The position numbers were made by a program, and so were the translations under genes. Below the pieces are notes generated by a model. That model searched no databases and was not told where the DNA came from. It saw only the letters and a list, made by a program, of their open reading frames with translations. A DNA stretch of 64,000 bases from Aliitabrizicola sp031408575 (GTDB lineage: Bacteria; Pseudomonadota; Alphaproteobacteria; Rhodobacterales; Rhodobacteraceae): the NCBI GenBank assembly GCA_031408575.1, contig JANNWS010000204.1:18567-82566 (forward strand), written 5' to 3'. Shown in pieces: positions 24,761 to 33,066 of this stretch (positions within the stretch are counted from its first letter, which is position 1; every line of letters begins with the position of its first letter).

Positions 24761-27159
24761 GTCTCCTTGGGGATGGGCGCACCGTAGGTCGCAGAGTGAA
24801 GCTCGCGCAGGTTGAAGCGGGGGGGCGGGCCTGCAGTGTCGGGTGCAAAGGTGATCGTTCGGGGGTGACCGGGGATCAGGGCAAAGGCGTTGTCGCTAAA
24901 GCGTCCGGGCCGGTCGGATTCAAGGGCGGTGAAGGGGGCGAGGGTTTGGGCGGCGAGGGTGATGTGCCAGAGGGTGTCGAGGGGCTTGGTAGTGAGTGTC
25001 ATGCAGGGTGCGGTCAGGTCGTAGGTCTTCCACGGTTTCGGGGCGTGCAGGTCGTGGCCTTCGATGCCGCCCTCGCCAGTCCAGCGCCAGAAGAGCACCT
25101 CGTCCGGGGCAAGATCGGTGGTTTTGACCGTGCCTACAGTAATCACATCGGTCGTGCCAAGCATTGCGGTGAAGCGCGCCAGCGGGCGCAGGTTGCCCGC
25201 CATTGACAGTGCGAAAGTGTCAACTGTGACACCGCGGGGGGTGCGGGTGTCGTTCACGCCCTTGAGCACAAGTGTATCGCCTTGCGGGATTGCGACGACG
25301 GTGACGGGGGCGAAGAAATGGCGCGACATGTGATGCAGCAGCTTCCAGTTGCCGCCGTGATCGAGCGAGGACCAAGAGCACACCGGCCATGTGTCGTTGA
25401 GTTGCCAGTAAAGTGCGCCCATGCAGTGGGGTTTCAGGGAACGCCAATGGGTGACTGCGGTCTTGATCGCAAGGCCCTGCTGGACCTGGCTGAGGTAGAC
25501 GAAATGCTCGAAGTCTACCGGGAACCGGAAATAGCGGAACATCGTCTCGGCAATGCGGGCGTTGCCGCCTGCATTCTTCTGGTGGCTTTCGATCACCGGG
25601 GCGGCGATGTTGAAATCGGCAGGGTCGGCGAAGCGGCGGATCGCGGTCATCGAGGGGTAGGACTGAAAGCCGAATTCCGAACAGAAGCGGGGCGAGACAT
25701 CACGGTAATGGTCGAAATCACGGCCCTCGTGCCAGACCGACCAGAAGTGCATGTCGCCGGCACTGTCATCATGCCAGGCGTCGCCGAAGGACAGCGGGCC
25801 GGGCGAGGGGGACGACGGCCACCAGTTGGCGTGGGGTGCGACGGTGCGCAGGGCCGTCTCGATCGTGCGGTTCAGGCGGTCATAGCTGACAAGGTAGCGG
25901 TCGCGGTCTTTGCGGCTTTCGGGAAACCACGTCAGCGCGCCGATGAGTTCGTTGTCGCCGCACCAGAGCGCGAGGCAGGCATGGTGGTTGAGGCGGGCCA
26001 CCACGTCGCGCACTTCGGCATCGACCTCGGCAAGAAAACCGGGTGTGGAGGGGTAGAGGTTGCAGGAAAACATGAAATCCTGCCAGACCATCAGGCCCAT
26101 CTCGTCGCACAGGTCATAGAACCAGTCCGCCTCATACCGCCCGCCGCCCCAGACGCGGATCATGTTCTGGTTGCCGTCCACGGCGGATTGCAGGAGGTGC
26201 CTCGTTCTCTCGGGCGTGATGCGGCCTGCCAGCGCGTCTGCGGGAATCCAGTTGGAGCCTTTGGCAAAGACCATGTGGCCGTTGACGCGGAACCCGAAGG
26301 ACCGCCCCGCGGCATCATGTTCCGACATCAGATCAAGCGCGCGCAGGCCGATGCGGCGGGTGGCGGTGGCGGTGCCTGCGGTGACGGTGAGAGTGTGTAG
26401 GGTCTGCGGGCCTAGGCCGGAGGGCCACCACAGGCCGGGCGCATCGATGTGGAAGGTGAGGCGGGCGATGCCGCTGTGGGATTTTGCGGTTTGCGTTTGA
26501 TCGCAGAAGGTTGCGGTAGTGTCCGTAGAATTGGTGTGAACATCGACAACAACCGTGACTGCGCCTGCCGCATGGGTCTGGGTGATAAGGAAATCGTCGA
26601 TCCGGTCGCCTTGGGGTTCCAGTGCGACGCGGCCATACAGGCCAAACGGGGCAAGGGCGATGTTCCAGTCCCAGCCGAAGTCGCATTGCACCTTGCGCAG
26701 CATGTTGCCGTTTGGGATCGGGCAGTTGTTGGCGGAATAGGGGATGGGGAAAGGCATGGCCGCCTGCAACACATTGGCGGCGCGGGTGGCGGAGCGGAAG
26801 GTGAGGGTGATGTCATTCTCGCCCGCGCGCAGACCGGTGGCCGGGACGCGGAAGCGGCGGAAGCTGTTTGCGGCGGTCAGGATCAGGCTTCCGTTAAGGC
26901 GGATTTCGGCGACGGTATCGAGGCCGTCAATGGCGAGCTCTGACGGCGTGCCGTCATGTATGAAGCGGCGCGAGGCGGTCCAGTCTCGGTCGGCCACCCA
27001 GCGGATGCCATATTCGTTGCGGCCCCAGTAGGGATCGGGGAGCACGCCTGCCGCGTACAGCGCGGTGATTGCATCGCCAGGGATGGCGAAGGGCACGGTG
27101 TGGGTGCCGGTTTCGTCGGTGAGGGTCCAGAGGCCGGAAAGGTCGGTCATATGCGTCAT
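24757..27159 (-). CDS. beta-mannosidase, glycoside hydrolase family 2
   Basis: An 800-residue GH2 enzyme. A jelly-roll domain (about 1-180), an immunoglobulin-like domain and the catalytic TIM barrel (about 285-600) can be followed. The acid/base glutamate is E404 in LWCGDNE and the nucleophile E495 in RFCSEFGFQSYPS, both characteristic of beta-mannosidases. There is no signal peptide, so it acts in the cytoplasm on imported beta-mannosides. The start at 27159 is used; 27150 is an equally possible ATG. The 243-base gap upstream, inside the operon, is full of palindromes. Confidence 0.87.
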   Translation of the reverse strand: MTHMTDLSGLWTLTDETGTHTVPFAIPGDAITALYAAGVLPDPYWGRNEYGIRWVADRDWTASRRFIHDGTPSELAIDGLDTVAEIRLNGSLILTAANSFRRFRVPATGLRAGENDITLTFRSATRAANVLQAAMPFPIPYSANNCPIPNGNMLRKVQCDFGWDWNIALAPFGLYGRVALEPQGDRIDDFLITQTHAAGAVTVVVDVHTNSTDTTATFCDQTQTAKSHSGIARLTFHIDAPGLWWPSGLGPQTLHTLTVTAGTATATRRIGLRALDLMSEHDAAGRSFGFRVNGHMVFAKGSNWIPADALAGRITPERTRHLLQSAVDGNQNMIRVWGGGRYEADWFYDLCDEMGLMVWQDFMFSCNLYPSTPGFLAEVDAEVRDVVARLNHHACLALWCGDNELIGALTWFPESRKDRDRYLVSYDRLNRTIETALRTVAPHANWWPSSPSPGPLSFGDAWHDDSAGDMHFWSVWHEGRDFDHYRDVSPRFCSEFGFQSYPSMTAIRRFADPADFNIAAPVIESHQKNAGGNARIAETMFRYFRFPVDFEHFVYLSQVQQGLAIKTAVTHWRSLKPHCMGALYWQLNDTWPVCSWSSLDHGGNWKLLHHMSRHFFAPVTVVAIPQGDTLVLKGVNDTRTPRGVTVDTFALSMAGNLRPLARFTAMLGTTDVITVGTVKTTDLAPDEVLFWRWTGEGGIEGHDLHAPKPWKTYDLTAPCMTLTTKPLDTLWHITLAAQTLAPFTALESDRPGRFSDNAFALIPGHPRTITFAPDTAGPPPRFNLRELHSATYGAPIPKET

Positions 27160-27188
27160 GGTTCGTCGTGGGCCCAGAGGACACGGAA

Positions 27189-27211
27189 GCAAAGGTCCAG
27201 TGGACCTTTGC
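27189..27211. repeat. 23-base perfect palindrome
   Basis: GCAAAGGTCCA and TGGACCTTTGC are exact inverted repeats around a single G. It lies 30 bases upstream of the beta-mannosidase start, inside the operon's internal gap. First of three palindromes in that gap. Confidence 0.75.
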
Positions 27212-27277
27212 CGGGTCCGATTGTCGGAGGGCGCAAGCCCGCAGGCAATGGGCGTAGTGCAAGGAGCGTAAGGTTGT

Positions 27278-27349
27278 AAATCCGGACGCGCCTGGCTGGG
27301 TGGGCGCGGTATCGCGCCTGCCAAGGGGCAGGCAGGCGCGTCCGGATTT
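27278..27349. repeat. 17-bp perfect inverted repeat with nested hairpins
   Basis: AAATCCGGACGCGCCTG (27278-27294) is exactly complementary to 27333-27349. The 38-base loop holds two smaller hairpins, GGCGCG-GTAT-CGCGCC and CCTGCC-AAGG-GGCAGG. It lies between the ATPase stop (27403) and beta-mannosidase start (27159), so it would be transcribed. Confidence 0.75.
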
Positions 27350-27366
27350 GACGCGTGTCAAATCCG
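27343..27366. repeat. 10-bp stem overlapping the 17-bp inverted repeat
   Basis: CGGATTTGAC (27343-27352) and GTCAAATCCG (27357-27366) pair around GCGT. Its left arm shares seven bases with the right arm of the larger repeat, so the two folds exclude each other. Confidence 0.65.
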
Positions 27367-27402
27367 ACAAGAGAAGGGGAGTGCATCAACAAGGTCAAAA
27401 TC

Positions 27403-28479
27403 CTAAATCCGCTGTTCCGTGCCTGCGTCGAAGATCGACGCCTTGGAAATATCGAGATGCAGGTGAACCTCGGTTCCGGGGTTCAGCCGCCGCTCCACCG
27501 GGATGCGGACCGACACCTGCTGCCCGCCGACCATCAGCCAGACAAGGCTGTCGGCCCCCATCGGCTCGTCGATCTCGACCATCGCGGGCAGCGAGGTGCC
27601 GGGGCGCGGGTCGGTGCCGATCGAGATATGTTCGGGGCGCAGGCCGAGGATCGCCTTGGAGCGATCGAGGATCGCGCCGCCATCATATCCGGCCAAGTCG
27701 ATCATTTGCTCGCCAAAGCGAAAGGAGCGCCCCTGATCCACGGTCGCACCGGGCAGGAAGTTCATCGAGGGCGAGCCGATGAAGCCCGCGACGAACAGGT
27801 TGGACGGGCGGTTGTAGATCACCTGCGGCGCGTCAAGCTGCTGGATGATCCCGCCGCGCATGACGGCGATGCGGTCGGCCAAAGTCAGCGCTTCGATCTG
27901 GTCGTGAGTCACATAGACCATCGTGTTGTTCAGCCGCGAATGCAGGCGCTTGATTTCGACCCGTAGTTCAGATCGCAGTTTCGCATCAAGGTTCGACAGC
28001 GGCTCGTCGAACAGGAAAACATCGACATCGCGCACCAAGGCGCGGCCGATGGCAACGCGCTGACGCTGGCCGCCCGACAGGGCGCCCGGCTTGCGGTCGA
28101 GAAGCGGCTCGATTTGGAGGATGCCTGCGGCGCGGGCGACGCGGGCGTCAATCTCATCCTTCGGCATCTTGGCGTTCTTCAGGCCGAAGGACAGGTTCCC
28201 GCGCACCGTCATCTGGGGGTAAAGCGCGTAGCTTTGGAACACCATGCCGATGCCACGCTCGGACGGCTCGGCCCAGGTCACGTTCTTGTCCTTGATCCAG
28301 ATTTGCCCGTCAGAAATGTCCAGCAAACCCGCGATGCAGTTCAGGAGCGTGGACTTGCCGCAGCCCGACGGGCCGAGCAGCACGATGAATTCGCCCTCGG
28401 CCACATCGAGGTTCATGTTCTTCAGGACCGAAACTGCCCCGAAATTCAGCGTCAGGTCCTTGACGGATATGGAATGCAT
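27403..28479 (-). CDS. sugar ABC transporter ATPase, UgpC/MsmK type
   Basis: A 358-residue ATPase: Walker A GPSGCGKST, Q-loop MVFQSYALYPQM, signature LSGGQRQRVAIGRAL, Walker B FLFDEPLSNLD and switch histidine YVTHDQIEA. The C-terminal TOBE-type domain (from about 240, FIGSPSMNFLPG, then LGLRPEHI) is typical of carbohydrate importers. It follows the second permease with a 4-base gap and is the last transporter gene before the enzymes. Confidence 0.88.
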   Translation of the reverse strand: MHSISVKDLTLNFGAVSVLKNMNLDVAEGEFIVLLGPSGCGKSTLLNCIAGLLDISDGQIWIKDKNVTWAEPSERGIGMVFQSYALYPQMTVRGNLSFGLKNAKMPKDEIDARVARAAGILQIEPLLDRKPGALSGGQRQRVAIGRALVRDVDVFLFDEPLSNLDAKLRSELRVEIKRLHSRLNNTMVYVTHDQIEALTLADRIAVMRGGIIQQLDAPQVIYNRPSNLFVAGFIGSPSMNFLPGATVDQGRSFRFGEQMIDLAGYDGGAILDRSKAILGLRPEHISIGTDPRPGTSLPAMVEIDEPMGADSLVWLMVGGQQVSVRIPVERRLNPGTEVHLHLDISKASIFDAGTEQRI

Positions 28480-28483
28480 GCGT

Positions 28484-29443
28484 TCAGCCTTTGACCGCGC
28501 CCGCAGCGATGCCGCGCACGAAAAGTTTGCCGGAGATGAAGTAGATGGTCAGCGGAACAAGGCCGGTCAGCAGGGTTGCGGCCATGTTGACGTTGTATTC
28601 CTTGACCCCCTGCACCGAGTTCACGATGTTGTTCAACTGCACCGTCATCGGGTAGATGTCGGGTTTGGTGTAGATCACGCCGAACAGGAAATCGTTCCAG
28701 ATCCCGGTGACTTGCAGGATCATGGCGACGACGAAGATTGGCAGGCTCATCGGCAGCATGATCTTGAAGAAGATGCTCCAGAAGCCTGCGCCATCGACGC
28801 GGGCGGCCTTGAACAACTCCTCCGGCAGCGAGGCGAAGTAGTTGCGAAAGAGCAGCGTCAGGATCGGCATGCCGAAGATCGTGTGGACGATCACAAGGCC
28901 GGACAGAGTGCCGTAGACCTTGATATCGCCCTGACCCAGCGCGTTGGAGCCGAAGGTGAGGGCATCACCTATGTTTTTCAGCACCAGCACGATCGGATAC
29001 AGCATCACCTGATAGGGAATGAAGGCGCCGATCATCAGGATGGCGAAGAACAGTTCCGACCCCTTGAACTTCCAGTTCGACAGCGCGTAGCCGTTCACCG
29101 ACGAGATTGCGATGGACAGGATCAGCGAAGGCACCAATATCCAGACCGAGTTGGAAAACCCGCGCGACAGGCCATCGCAGTTGATGCCGGTGCAAGCCTG
29201 CGACCAAGCCTTGACCCAGGGCTGGAAGGTGATTTCCAACGGCGGGGCAAAGATGTTGCCCATGCGGATTTCTGGCATGCCTTTTAGCGAGGTTACGATC
29301 ATAACGTAAAGCGGCAGCGCATAATACACCGCCACCACGATCAGCGTGCCATAAAGCATGATGTTGGCGGGCGCGAAGGTGCGACGTGGTTTTGCGCCGC
29401 GCGGGCCAGCGGCAAGGCGGGGCGAGGGGGACAGGTCAGCCAC
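28484..29443 (-). CDS. carbohydrate ABC transporter permease, MalG/LacG type
   Basis: A 319-residue permease with about six membrane helices. The coupling motif region is EELFKAARVDGAGFWSIFFKIMLPMSLP, the EAA loop of MalG-type proteins. It ends KLFVRGIAAGAVKG, a standard MalG terminus. An 8-base overlap joins it to the MalF-type gene upstream. A cysteine-containing loop (QACTGINCDG) after the first helix is unusual for the family. Confidence 0.86.
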   Translation of the reverse strand: MADLSPSPRLAAGPRGAKPRRTFAPANIMLYGTLIVVAVYYALPLYVMIVTSLKGMPEIRMGNIFAPPLEITFQPWVKAWSQACTGINCDGLSRGFSNSVWILVPSLILSIAISSVNGYALSNWKFKGSELFFAILMIGAFIPYQVMLYPIVLVLKNIGDALTFGSNALGQGDIKVYGTLSGLVIVHTIFGMPILTLLFRNYFASLPEELFKAARVDGAGFWSIFFKIMLPMSLPIFVVAMILQVTGIWNDFLFGVIYTKPDIYPMTVQLNNIVNSVQGVKEYNVNMAATLLTGLVPLTIYFISGKLFVRGIAAGAVKG

Positions 29444-30380
29444 GCTTTTTGCCTCCGAATTCGATATAGGCCCAGGGGATGAGGATGATGGCGACGGTGA
29501 CCAGCATCATGGTGGAGGCGGCGAAGCCTTGGGCCAGGTTCTGGTCCTTGAACATCTTGTCCATGACGTAGAGGGCGGGCATCTGTGACGCCACGCCGGG
29601 GCCGCCCGAGGTCTGGGCCACCACCAGGTCATAGACCTTGACGATGCCGGAGGCGACGATGACCACGGCTGTGACGATCACCGGGCGGATCATCGGGATC
29701 ACGATCATGATGTAGGTTTTCCAGACGGGGATGCCCTCGATCCGGCTGGCCTTCCAGATATCCTCGTCTATCCCGCGGATGCCGGCCAGCATCAGGCACA
29801 TCACAAGGCCGGTGCCTTGCCAGAGGGCCGCGATCAGGATGCCGTAGATGACGATGCTTTCGGTATAGAGCGGGTCGAAGGTGAAGGTTTTCCAGCCCAT
29901 GTCGCGGACCACCTTCTGCACCCCGAAATCGGGGTTCAGGATCCATTGCCAGACAAGGCCGGTCACGATGAAGGACAAAGCGAAGGGGTAGAGGATGATG
30001 GTGCGGAAGGTGTTCTCGAACCGGATCTTGCGGTCCAGAAGGGCGGCGAGGGCGAAGCCGATGATCAGGCTGAACACCATCGAACAGACCCCGAAGATCG
30101 CAAGGTTCTTGATCGAGACGATCCAGCGGTCGGTTCCCCACAGTCGGACATATTGATCAAGGCCGACGAAATCGAGCTTGGGCAGTAGTTTGGAGTTGGT
30201 GAAGGAATGGACAACCGTCCAGATCGTGCAGCCCAGAAAGATGACCAGCACTGTGGCGATCATCGGCAGCGACGCGATCTTTGCAGTCAGGTTGCGGAAC
30301 ATCTGGTTTGGGCGCGCAGCACCTGACGCGGCAGAACGTGCGCCTGGCACAGTGGGCGTGCGGATGTCTGTTTCGGTCAT
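29436..30380 (-). CDS. carbohydrate ABC transporter permease, MalF/LacF type
   Basis: A 314-residue permease; the EAA loop reads EDIWKASRIEGIPVWKTYIMIVIPMIRP. The start at 30380 has GGAGGAAAAA directly upstream; a 25-codon upstream extension lacks such a site. It forms a heterodimer with the MalG-type protein. A stable hairpin lies between this gene and the binding-protein gene. Confidence 0.86.
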   Translation of the reverse strand: MTETDIRTPTVPGARSAASGAARPNQMFRNLTAKIASLPMIATVLVIFLGCTIWTVVHSFTNSKLLPKLDFVGLDQYVRLWGTDRWIVSIKNLAIFGVCSMVFSLIIGFALAALLDRKIRFENTFRTIILYPFALSFIVTGLVWQWILNPDFGVQKVVRDMGWKTFTFDPLYTESIVIYGILIAALWQGTGLVMCLMLAGIRGIDEDIWKASRIEGIPVWKTYIMIVIPMIRPVIVTAVVIVASGIVKVYDLVVAQTSGGPGVASQMPALYVMDKMFKDQNLAQGFAASTMMLVTVAIILIPWAYIEFGGKKRG

Positions 30381-30441
30381 TTTTTCCTCCGTGCAGCGCC
30401 ATGATCTTCTCGTTACGGATGGGCCCGAACCGACAAGGCAA

Positions 30442-30472
30442 ACGGGCCCGGCCATTGGATGGCCGGGCCCGT
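30442..30472 (-). terminator. strong hairpin after the mannoside binding-protein gene
   Basis: A 12-bp perfect stem, ACGGGCCCGGCC against GGCCGGGCCCGT, with a 7-base loop, located 14 bases after the stop of the binding-protein gene on the minus strand. The following minus-strand bases are GTTTGCC, only a weak T run, so partial termination or mRNA protection is likelier than a full stop. Confidence 0.65.
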
Positions 30473-30485
30473 CGGGATCATAGGA

Positions 30486-31718
30486 TCATTCCGCAGCGCC
30501 GATGATGGCGGCGAGTTCCGCTTGCGCTTCTGCACCGGTCATCGTGGTCGAGTTCCAGAATGATACCATCAGGTCTTCCTTCTGGCCGATGGTGTCGGGT
30601 GAAAGCACTTGATCGAGGGATGGCAGGATGTTGCCCGACGCAAGAATCTCAAGACCTTGTTTCATGCAGTCGTTGGCTGCGGCGAGGTCGACATCGCCAC
30701 GGATCGGCAGCGAACCCTTCTTCAGGTTGAACGCAACTTGCACCTCTTTGCTGACCAGCACCGAGGCAAGCCGCTTTTGTGCTGCCGTCACCTCGGGGTC
30801 CTTGTTCACCGGGAAATAGAAGGCATCTCCGCCGGTCGATATGATCTTGTTTACCCCGAGGCCCGGCAGGCAGGTGTAGTCTATACCGGCGACCTTGCCA
30901 GCCAGGGCAAATTCCCCCTGCGCCCAGTCACCCATGATCTGGCCCCCGGCCGCACCGGTGATCACCAGGCTGGTGGCCTGATTCCAGTCTTGCACGTTCG
31001 ACTTGGCCGCAAGGCCCCGCGCAGCAACGGCGGCGTCAAACACCTTGGCCATTTCCGGCCCGGTCAATGCCGCCTGATCGCGTTCGACGAATGCCTTGTT
31101 GTAAAGATCTTTGCCGCCGACGCCGACGACCAGCACATCGAACGCGCCAGATGACTGCCAAGGCTGCTGCCCCATCGCAAGCGGCACGATGCCGGCAGCT
31201 TCAAGCGCCGGGCCTGCTGCCACGAATTCATCCCAGTTCGTTGGAACCGGAAGGCCTGCTTTCTCGAATGCCGCGTTGGAAAGCCAGATCCACTGCCACG
31301 AGTGGATGTTCACCGGCGCACAGTAAATCTTGCCTTCGAAGGTGCAGGCGTCGAGCAGGCTGATCGGGTTGATGATGTCCTTCCAGCCTTCGGCTTCGGC
31401 GACGTCAGTCAGATCCTGCAACAGGCCCGCTTCGATAAATTCCTTGGCTTGCTGGCCGTGGTTCAACTGAGTGGCGCCCATTGGGTCACCCCCCAGAATG
31501 CGGCTGACGATGATTGGGCGAGCGGTGCCGCCGGAACCTGCAATGGCGCCGTCGACCCACTTGTCGCCGGAGGCGTCAAAGGCTTTGGCCATCTCGGTCA
31601 CGGCGGCGGCTTCGCCACCGGAAGTCCACCAATGGGTGACTTCAAGATCGGTTGCGAAGGCAACCGAAGGCAGGGCAACCGAGGCCATGAGCCCCAGCGC
31701 CAGTTTCACAGATTTCAT
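30486..31718 (-). CDS. carbohydrate ABC substrate-binding protein, family 1
   Basis: A 410-residue periplasmic binding protein. The signal peptide runs to about residue 22 (PSVAFA), followed by TDLEVTHWWTSGGEAAAVTEMAKAF, the usual start of oligosaccharide-binding SBP family 1. Downstream genes include a beta-mannosidase, so a beta-mannoside or mannobiose ligand is inferred. The start has GGGAGGAC upstream. Two LacI-type operators lie 16 to 50 bases upstream of the ATG. First gene of the seven-gene operon. Confidence 0.87.
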   Translation of the reverse strand: MKSVKLALGLMASVALPSVAFATDLEVTHWWTSGGEAAAVTEMAKAFDASGDKWVDGAIAGSGGTARPIIVSRILGGDPMGATQLNHGQQAKEFIEAGLLQDLTDVAEAEGWKDIINPISLLDACTFEGKIYCAPVNIHSWQWIWLSNAAFEKAGLPVPTNWDEFVAAGPALEAAGIVPLAMGQQPWQSSGAFDVLVVGVGGKDLYNKAFVERDQAALTGPEMAKVFDAAVAARGLAAKSNVQDWNQATSLVITGAAGGQIMGDWAQGEFALAGKVAGIDYTCLPGLGVNKIISTGGDAFYFPVNKDPEVTAAQKRLASVLVSKEVQVAFNLKKGSLPIRGDVDLAAANDCMKQGLEILASGNILPSLDQVLSPDTIGQKEDLMVSFWNSTTMTGAEAQAELAAIIGAAE

Positions 31719-31733
31719 TGTAGTCCTCCCTGA

Positions 31734-31747
31734 CTATAACGTTATAG
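31734..31747. promoter_or_regulatory. LacI-type operator, proximal copy
   Basis: CTATAACGTTATAG, a perfect 14-base palindrome with the central CG typical of LacI-family operators. It lies 16 bases upstream of the binding-protein ATG (31718), in the divergent region shared with the LacI-family gene at 32021. Confidence 0.8.
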
Positions 31748-31754
31748 CCCGATC

Positions 31755-31768
31755 CTATAACGTTATAG
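31755..31768. promoter_or_regulatory. LacI-type operator, distal copy
   Basis: Second exact copy of CTATAACGTTATAG. The centres are 21 bases apart, two helical turns, so two dimers would bind the same face of the DNA. On the minus strand a TTGATC at 31781-31786 could be the -35 box with a -10 between or within the operators. Confidence 0.8.
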
Positions 31769-32020
31769 TTTTTTGGATCAAGCCTATCTTTTCACTTGCA
31801 GTGCCTGTTTATCGGGCAGTTCAATGGCGACGATTCGGTTCGGTAAATGCGCGCGTTGCGATGCTTTTCTCTGAGGTTCGGTCCGCGCCCGCGCGCTTTG
31901 TCTGGTCGCGGCAATCCCTTCTGATGCTTGGCCTTTGCACGGGATCGGCCGCAATGCTAAGGGATATCGGGCGCGGAAAGGTGACGCAGGGTCAGTCGAG
32001 CTTGCCGGAAAGGGGGCGGG

Positions 32021-33043
32021 ATGGACGATGCAGAGAATCAGATGACAGACACCGCCCGCCCTACGCTGAAAACCATTGCCGCCCTGACCGGGCTTTCCAT
32101 TGCAACCGTGTCGCGCGCGCTGAAAGATGCCCCCGATATTGGCGAGGAGACCAAGCGGCGCGTGCGCGAGATGGCCGCACGGGTGGGGTATCGGCCCAAC
32201 CGCGCCGGGGTGCGCCTGCGGACCGGCAAGACCCATGTGATCGCCCTTGTCCGGTCGACCGAAGAGGATGTGATGAACCACACCTCGCAGATGATCAACG
32301 CAATCTCGACTGCGCTGCGCGGCACGTCGTATCACATGATCCTGATGCCCTATTTCCCGGAAGAGGATCTGATGGCCCCGATCCGCTATGTGGTGGAAAC
32401 CGGGTCTGCCGATGGCGTCATCATCAACCAGACCACCCCGGACGATCCGCGCGTGCGCTACATGCACGAGCGCGGCTTTCCCTTTGCCACGCATGGCCGG
32501 ACCGACATGGGCGTGGAGCATCCCTATTTCGATTTTGACAACGAGATCTTTGCCCGGATCATCGTGCGCGAAATGGTGGCGCGGGGGCGCCGGTCGCTGG
32601 CGCTGGTCGCACCGCCAAAGGGGCAGAGTTATGCCCAGCACATGATCAAGGGCTTTACCGAAGAGGCGGCACGTCTTGGCGTAGCGGCCCGCGTGATTGA
32701 CGAGGTCAGCAGCGATACACCGGCCCTGCTGGTCGAGCGCTTTGCCGAGCGGTGCTTTGCGATGTCAGACGGACCCGACGGCGTGGTGCTGGGGTCTGCC
32801 ACATCGTCGATGGCGCTGGTGACCGGGGGCGAAGCCTGCGGGCTGGTGCTGGGCCGGGACTTTGACGTGGGCACGAAGGATTCGATTCATTTCCTGCGGC
32901 GCTTTCGGTCGGAAATGCTGGTGGTGCATGAAGATGTCGGCCATGCGGGGGATTTTCTGGCCCGCGCGGTGATGGATGCCATCGACAATCGCGCGCCGCA
33001 TGCGGTGCAGCAATACCTCGATCAGCCTGATACAATCGGCTGA
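32021..33043 (+). CDS. LacI-family transcriptional regulator
   Basis: A 340-residue repressor. Residues about 16-45 (LKTIAALTGLSIATVSRALKDAPDIGEETKRRV) form the LacI helix-turn-helix, followed by the hinge YRPNRAGVRLRTGKT and the periplasmic-binding-like effector domain to the end. The start at 32021 is preceded by AAAGGGGGCGGG; an alternative ATG at 32042 is possible. It is divergent from the mannoside operon, whose promoter carries two identical palindromes, the obvious binding sites. The inducer is probably a mannoside or its breakdown product. The next gene, a peptidase, follows in the same direction. Confidence 0.87.
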   Translation: MDDAENQMTDTARPTLKTIAALTGLSIATVSRALKDAPDIGEETKRRVREMAARVGYRPNRAGVRLRTGKTHVIALVRSTEEDVMNHTSQMINAISTALRGTSYHMILMPYFPEEDLMAPIRYVVETGSADGVIINQTTPDDPRVRYMHERGFPFATHGRTDMGVEHPYFDFDNEIFARIIVREMVARGRRSLALVAPPKGQSYAQHMIKGFTEEAARLGVAARVIDEVSSDTPALLVERFAERCFAMSDGPDGVVLGSATSSMALVTGGEACGLVLGRDFDVGTKDSIHFLRRFRSEMLVVHEDVGHAGDFLARAVMDAIDNRAPHAVQQYLDQPDTIG

Positions 33044-33066
33044 CGATCTTTGGAGGAGTGATCTTG

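Noticed and set aside
27160..27402. Possible CRISPR-like or tandem repeat array
   Set aside because: The repeats are inverted, not direct, differ from each other and have no regular spacers.
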